From: JAIRVZ01 sp031553415 | GTDB taxonomy: Bacteria; Bacteroidota; Bacteroidia; Bacteroidales; Azobacteroidaceae | Length of the DNA stretch: 64,000 nt | Direction: 5' to 3' | Assembly (NCBI GenBank): GCA_031553415.1 | Contig: JAVBLO010000019.1 | Span: 1-64,000 of the forward strand | In this document: positions 61,850-64,000 of the stretch, piece by piece | How the letters are laid out: each line of letters starts with the position of its first letter | Numbering within the stretch: the first letter of the stretch is position 1 | Notes under the pieces: generated by a model | Databases searched by the model: none | Told to the model about the DNA's origin: nothing | What the model saw: only the letters and a program-made list of their open reading frames with translations | Translations under genes and position numbers: made by a program

Positions 61850-62671
61850 TTACTCATTGAATGATTTCGATGTATCACAAGAGCCATCTGTATATGTTGT
61901 TTTTACAATAACAAACCCTTTGGTATCTTCATTCACTTTTTTGCCTGTCACATCAAAATACTCATTGGATACAGCAATTTTACCATCATTGTTAACAGAA
62001 GAAATCGCATTTGCTCCACCGGAAAGAGTTGCAGAAAGGTATCCAATCCTGATGGCATATTTACTCGATCCTAAGGAAAACTCACCACCACCTAATTTAT
62101 AAATACCTGCACCTCCAAGTGTAATTTTACGATATAAGCGGAATGATTTGGTTCCTGCCGGAATCGTCTTCACTTCAAAACCGGAATTTCCTGCCCGGCA
62201 TCTGGCTACGTCATATTCAGCGTATCCAGTAATTCCTTGTGTGTCAAAAGTTGTTTTATTGCAAAACAGAATAGCGCCGAACATGGTATTGGAAAGTTCG
62301 CTTGATGTACCGTTGATTTTAACTTTAGTAATTGATTTATCTGCACTTGCATCGGTTAATGAGTATTCAACGTAGTCGGTCATCCCGGCATCCCCCATTT
62401 GAAAATATTCATACCGATGGATGTTTTTGGGAGAATAAAGTCCTCCATCATCATTTTTAAGAACAGCAGTTGCTCCCCCGATAGATACTTTAACTTCTTT
62501 GTCTGTACCTAGATAAACAAAGTTTTCATTTCCGGAAAAATAAGTCAATGAAGCAGGAGCAACTTTAATCGTTCCGTCATAATCCCAGCCGATATCAACC
62601 GTTGTTTGACTGAATCCGCCTAAACATACAGCGGAAAATAATACTGATAAGGAAAATTTAATTTTTCTCAT
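61850..62671 (-). CDS. Secreted protein, paralogue 3, with T9SS-like tail
   Basis: A 273-residue protein from ATG 62671, which directly precedes a signal peptide (MRKIKFSLSVLFSAVCLGG); the reading from 62698 starts with TTG. It has one paralogue domain (TTVDIGWDYDGTIKVAPAS, DYVEYSLTDASADKSITKVK, PAGTKSFRLYRKITLGG) and a tail nearly identical to that of paralogue 1 (NEYFDVTGKKVNEDTKGFVI). It is oriented opposite to paralogues 1 and 2. The upstream region lacks the GACCAAAAAATATAG element, so its control may differ. Confidence 0.7.
   Translation of the reverse strand: MRKIKFSLSVLFSAVCLGGFSQTTVDIGWDYDGTIKVAPASLTYFSGNENFVYLGTDKEVKVSIGGATAVLKNDDGGLYSPKNIHRYEYFQMGDAGMTDYVEYSLTDASADKSITKVKINGTSSELSNTMFGAILFCNKTTFDTQGITGYAEYDVARCRAGNSGFEVKTIPAGTKSFRLYRKITLGGAGIYKLGGGEFSLGSSKYAIRIGYLSATLSGGANAISSVNNDGKIAVSNEYFDVTGKKVNEDTKGFVIVKTTYTDGSCDTSKSFNE
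61898..61990 (-). repeat. 93-bp inverted repeat, right copy
   Basis: Reverse complement of 59254-59346 with two mismatches. With its partner it brackets 2551 bases that contain the whole 701-residue gene and both terminators. Confidence 0.85.
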
Positions 62672-62791
62672 GATAAAACATTTTTTAGAGTGATACAATA
62701 ATTATAATAAATAAATTTGTTTTCATTGCAACGTTAAAACAATGTAAAATTACAATATTGAGAGCCTTTTGAGAATGGTTATTAATGCCAA

Positions 62792-62814
62792 AAATTGTAC
62801 TTTTTGTGCAATTT
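62792..62814. promoter_or_regulatory. Inverted repeat AAATTGTAC-N5-GTGCAATTT upstream of paralogue 3
   Basis: Eight of nine positions pair, with a TTTTT loop on the plus strand. It lies 121 bases before the start of the gene at 61850-62671 and may be an operator or a weak hairpin. The rest of 62672-62910, apart from the terminator at 62831, has no gene. Confidence 0.4.
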
Positions 62815-62830
62815 GTCACCAAATCCATAA

Positions 62831-62871
62831 AAAAAGCCGCAAATTCATATTTCAGAACTTTGCGGCTTTTT
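62831..62871 (-). terminator. Terminator after the rhamnogalacturonan lyase gene
   Basis: AAAAAGCCGCAAA (62831-62843) and TTTGCGGCTTTTT (62859-62871) form a perfect 13-bp stem with A/T flanks, so it can work on either strand. It fits the leftward lyase gene that ends at 62911. Confidence 0.88.
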
Positions 62872-62910
62872 ATTCATGACAAAATATCATGGATGAAATG
62901 ATTTCTTTTC

Positions 62911-64000
62911 TCAGTTTTTCAACAACTTAAAAGTTTTAGTTTCGGAATCAAGCGTCACTTTTACTATCAACATTGGAGACTGAAAGCGAGATAAATCAAT
63001 TTCGAAGTCATTGTTATTTAAATGTTGAATACTTTGCAACAACATGCCGTTTATTGAATATACATGAACCATTTTTATATTACTGTTTGCATAGATTTTC
63101 AACATACCGTTTGAGTCAATATAAGCGTTGATGTTTGAATTATCTTTTTTTACATCATCAATTCCGGTAGCTGCCTGAGGCATATACATATCGGGCCAGG
63201 GGATACTCCCCACGCCATCTCCGATATAAAATCCCAAATGAGGAGGTTGATTATATGCTACATTCTGCCAGGCGATACTCAAACGATAAACCGGATCATG
63301 CATGAGCGTGTATAAGCGATGTGTTGTGGGAGTTGTTGTTGTATATATTCTTATTTTGCTGGAATCGGCTGTTTCGAATAATATTATTTCTTCACGCCAA
63401 TCACCAAAAAGATCAGCCACTAAGTTAGGCGACATTTTTGATCCGAAACTACTCATTCCAGAGAATATAAGAGTTGTATTGGCTTTAGATCCATTCCATT
63501 TGTAAATTACGTTTCCTCCGAGTATTTCGTCTTGCAGATCACCGTCCCAGTAGATACGAAAGCTAATTCCTCCATCGGCTGTCGGTTTGTTCGAAGAAAT
63601 TTGTTCTCCCTTACAATTATATGTTCCTGTTGTTTGTCCGGCAGGAGTTTTTCCGGCACTCCACATCTCATATCCCCGATGATTCGGGTCAATATCGGCG
63701 GCTAAACCTCTTCCGTTATCAGCTGTAGTGGGTGCTCCACATAAAATCTGACCTGTTTTTGCATCGTGCATTTCGTATCCGTAAGTTTTACATGCAGCTG
63801 CTTCTTCGTGTACTTGAAAAACTTCCAATCCCGGACGATCAGGATCTAAATCACCGATATGCATAGCATCTCCATGTCCCAATCCGGTTCTGTATAATAA
63901 TGACCCGTCGTTGTCAATGGCACAAGCGCCATAAATAATTTCGTCAAAACCATCATTATCTACGTCAGCCACAGCAAGGTTATGATTCCCTTGCCCATAA
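62911..64000 (-). CDS. Rhamnogalacturonan lyase (PL11), C-terminal part, with T9SS tail
   Basis: The reading frame is open to the right edge, so the N-terminus lies outside the window; ~363 residues are visible. The PL11 propeller is recognised from GQGNHNLAVADVDNDGFDEI, GHGDAMHIGDLDPDRPGLEV, GRGLAADIDPNHRGYEMWS, LVADLFGDWREEIILF and HDPVYRLSIAWQNVAYNQPP. A T9SS-type tail (KMVHVYSINGMLLQSIQHL) follows. The family cleaves the rhamnose-galacturonate backbone of RG-I by beta-elimination and needs calcium. The rhamnose released would feed the rha operon 8 kb away. Confidence 0.93.
   Translation of the reverse strand, partial: YGQGNHNLAVADVDNDGFDEIIYGACAIDNDGSLLYRTGLGHGDAMHIGDLDPDRPGLEVFQVHEEAAACKTYGYEMHDAKTGQILCGAPTTADNGRGLAADIDPNHRGYEMWSAGKTPAGQTTGTYNCKGEQISSNKPTADGGISFRIYWDGDLQDEILGGNVIYKWNGSKANTTLIFSGMSSFGSKMSPNLVADLFGDWREEIILFETADSSKIRIYTTTTPTTHRLYTLMHDPVYRLSIAWQNVAYNQPPHLGFYIGDGVGSIPWPDMYMPQAATGIDDVKKDNSNINAYIDSNGMLKIYANSNIKMVHVYSINGMLLQSIQHLNNNDFEIDLSRFQSPMLIVKVTLDSETKTFKLLKN

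Noticed and set aside
1..64000. CRISPR array, tRNA, rRNA or riboswitch
   Set aside because: No regular spaced repeats of CRISPR type, no cloverleaf or rRNA segments and no riboswitch core were recognised on reading; small ones could be missed without a covariance search.

Overview
The window is AT-rich chromosomal DNA from a member of the Bacteroidota, most likely the order Bacteroidales. The support is SusC/SusD pairs, type IX secretion (T9SS) C-terminal tails on many secreted proteins, promoters of the TTTG-N19-TAnnTTTG kind, membrane-tethered Y_Y_Y/LuxR-type regulators, and a rhamnose operon in the Bacteroides gene order. I cannot name the genus. No tRNA, rRNA or CRISPR array was seen.

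Layout. 1-1407: a decayed IS110-family transposase and a flank with inverted repeats. 1408-5938 (+): a lipoprotein, a large T9SS-exported protein and a membrane TPR/HTH regulator. 5942-18481 (-): a housekeeping run read leftward, namely prfA, a remnant of a four-helix-bundle (23S IVP-like) gene, pyrF, a PAP2 phosphatase, an HD hydrolase, an Omp85-like barrel, a ThrE-type exporter, cydA, cydB, trpS and a Na/Pi cotransporter. 18578-44852: a polysaccharide utilisation locus. It has two paralogous membrane regulators, an eight-gene leftward operon (phosphodiesterase-LamG protein, SusC, SusD, LamG lipoprotein, GH144-like glucanase, GH3 glucosidase, two binding proteins) and a rightward pair (GH29 fucosidase, second GH144-like enzyme). 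44875-55617: rplS (-), a GH3/beta-lactamase fusion, and a rhamnose regulon with an AraC regulator opposite rhaB-rhaA-rhaT-rhaD-fucO. 55820-57396: an HU-like protein, a small membrane protein and a GH108 muramidase. 57457-64000: an AraC regulator, three paralogous secreted T9SS proteins and a rhamnogalacturonan lyase (PL11) that runs off the right edge. The lyase plus the rhamnose operon point to pectin (RG-I) use.

The most unusual signal is a set of nine transcribed intergenic elements. Each is an imperfect palindrome built from variants of a short word, and the word differs from site to site. They lie in the 5' leaders of trpS, prfA and the GH3/beta-lactamase gene, between cydA and cydB, between prfA and pyrF, in three gaps of the rha operon, and before the GH108 gene. 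The prfA-pyrF element carries, between its two arms, the C-terminal 53 codons of a four-helix-bundle protein of the 23S rRNA intervening-sequence (IVP/S23) family. I infer one class of RNA-hairpin mobile element, with a decayed protein-coding member and eight protein-less ones. In two places the arms overlap the 3' codons of the neighbouring gene.
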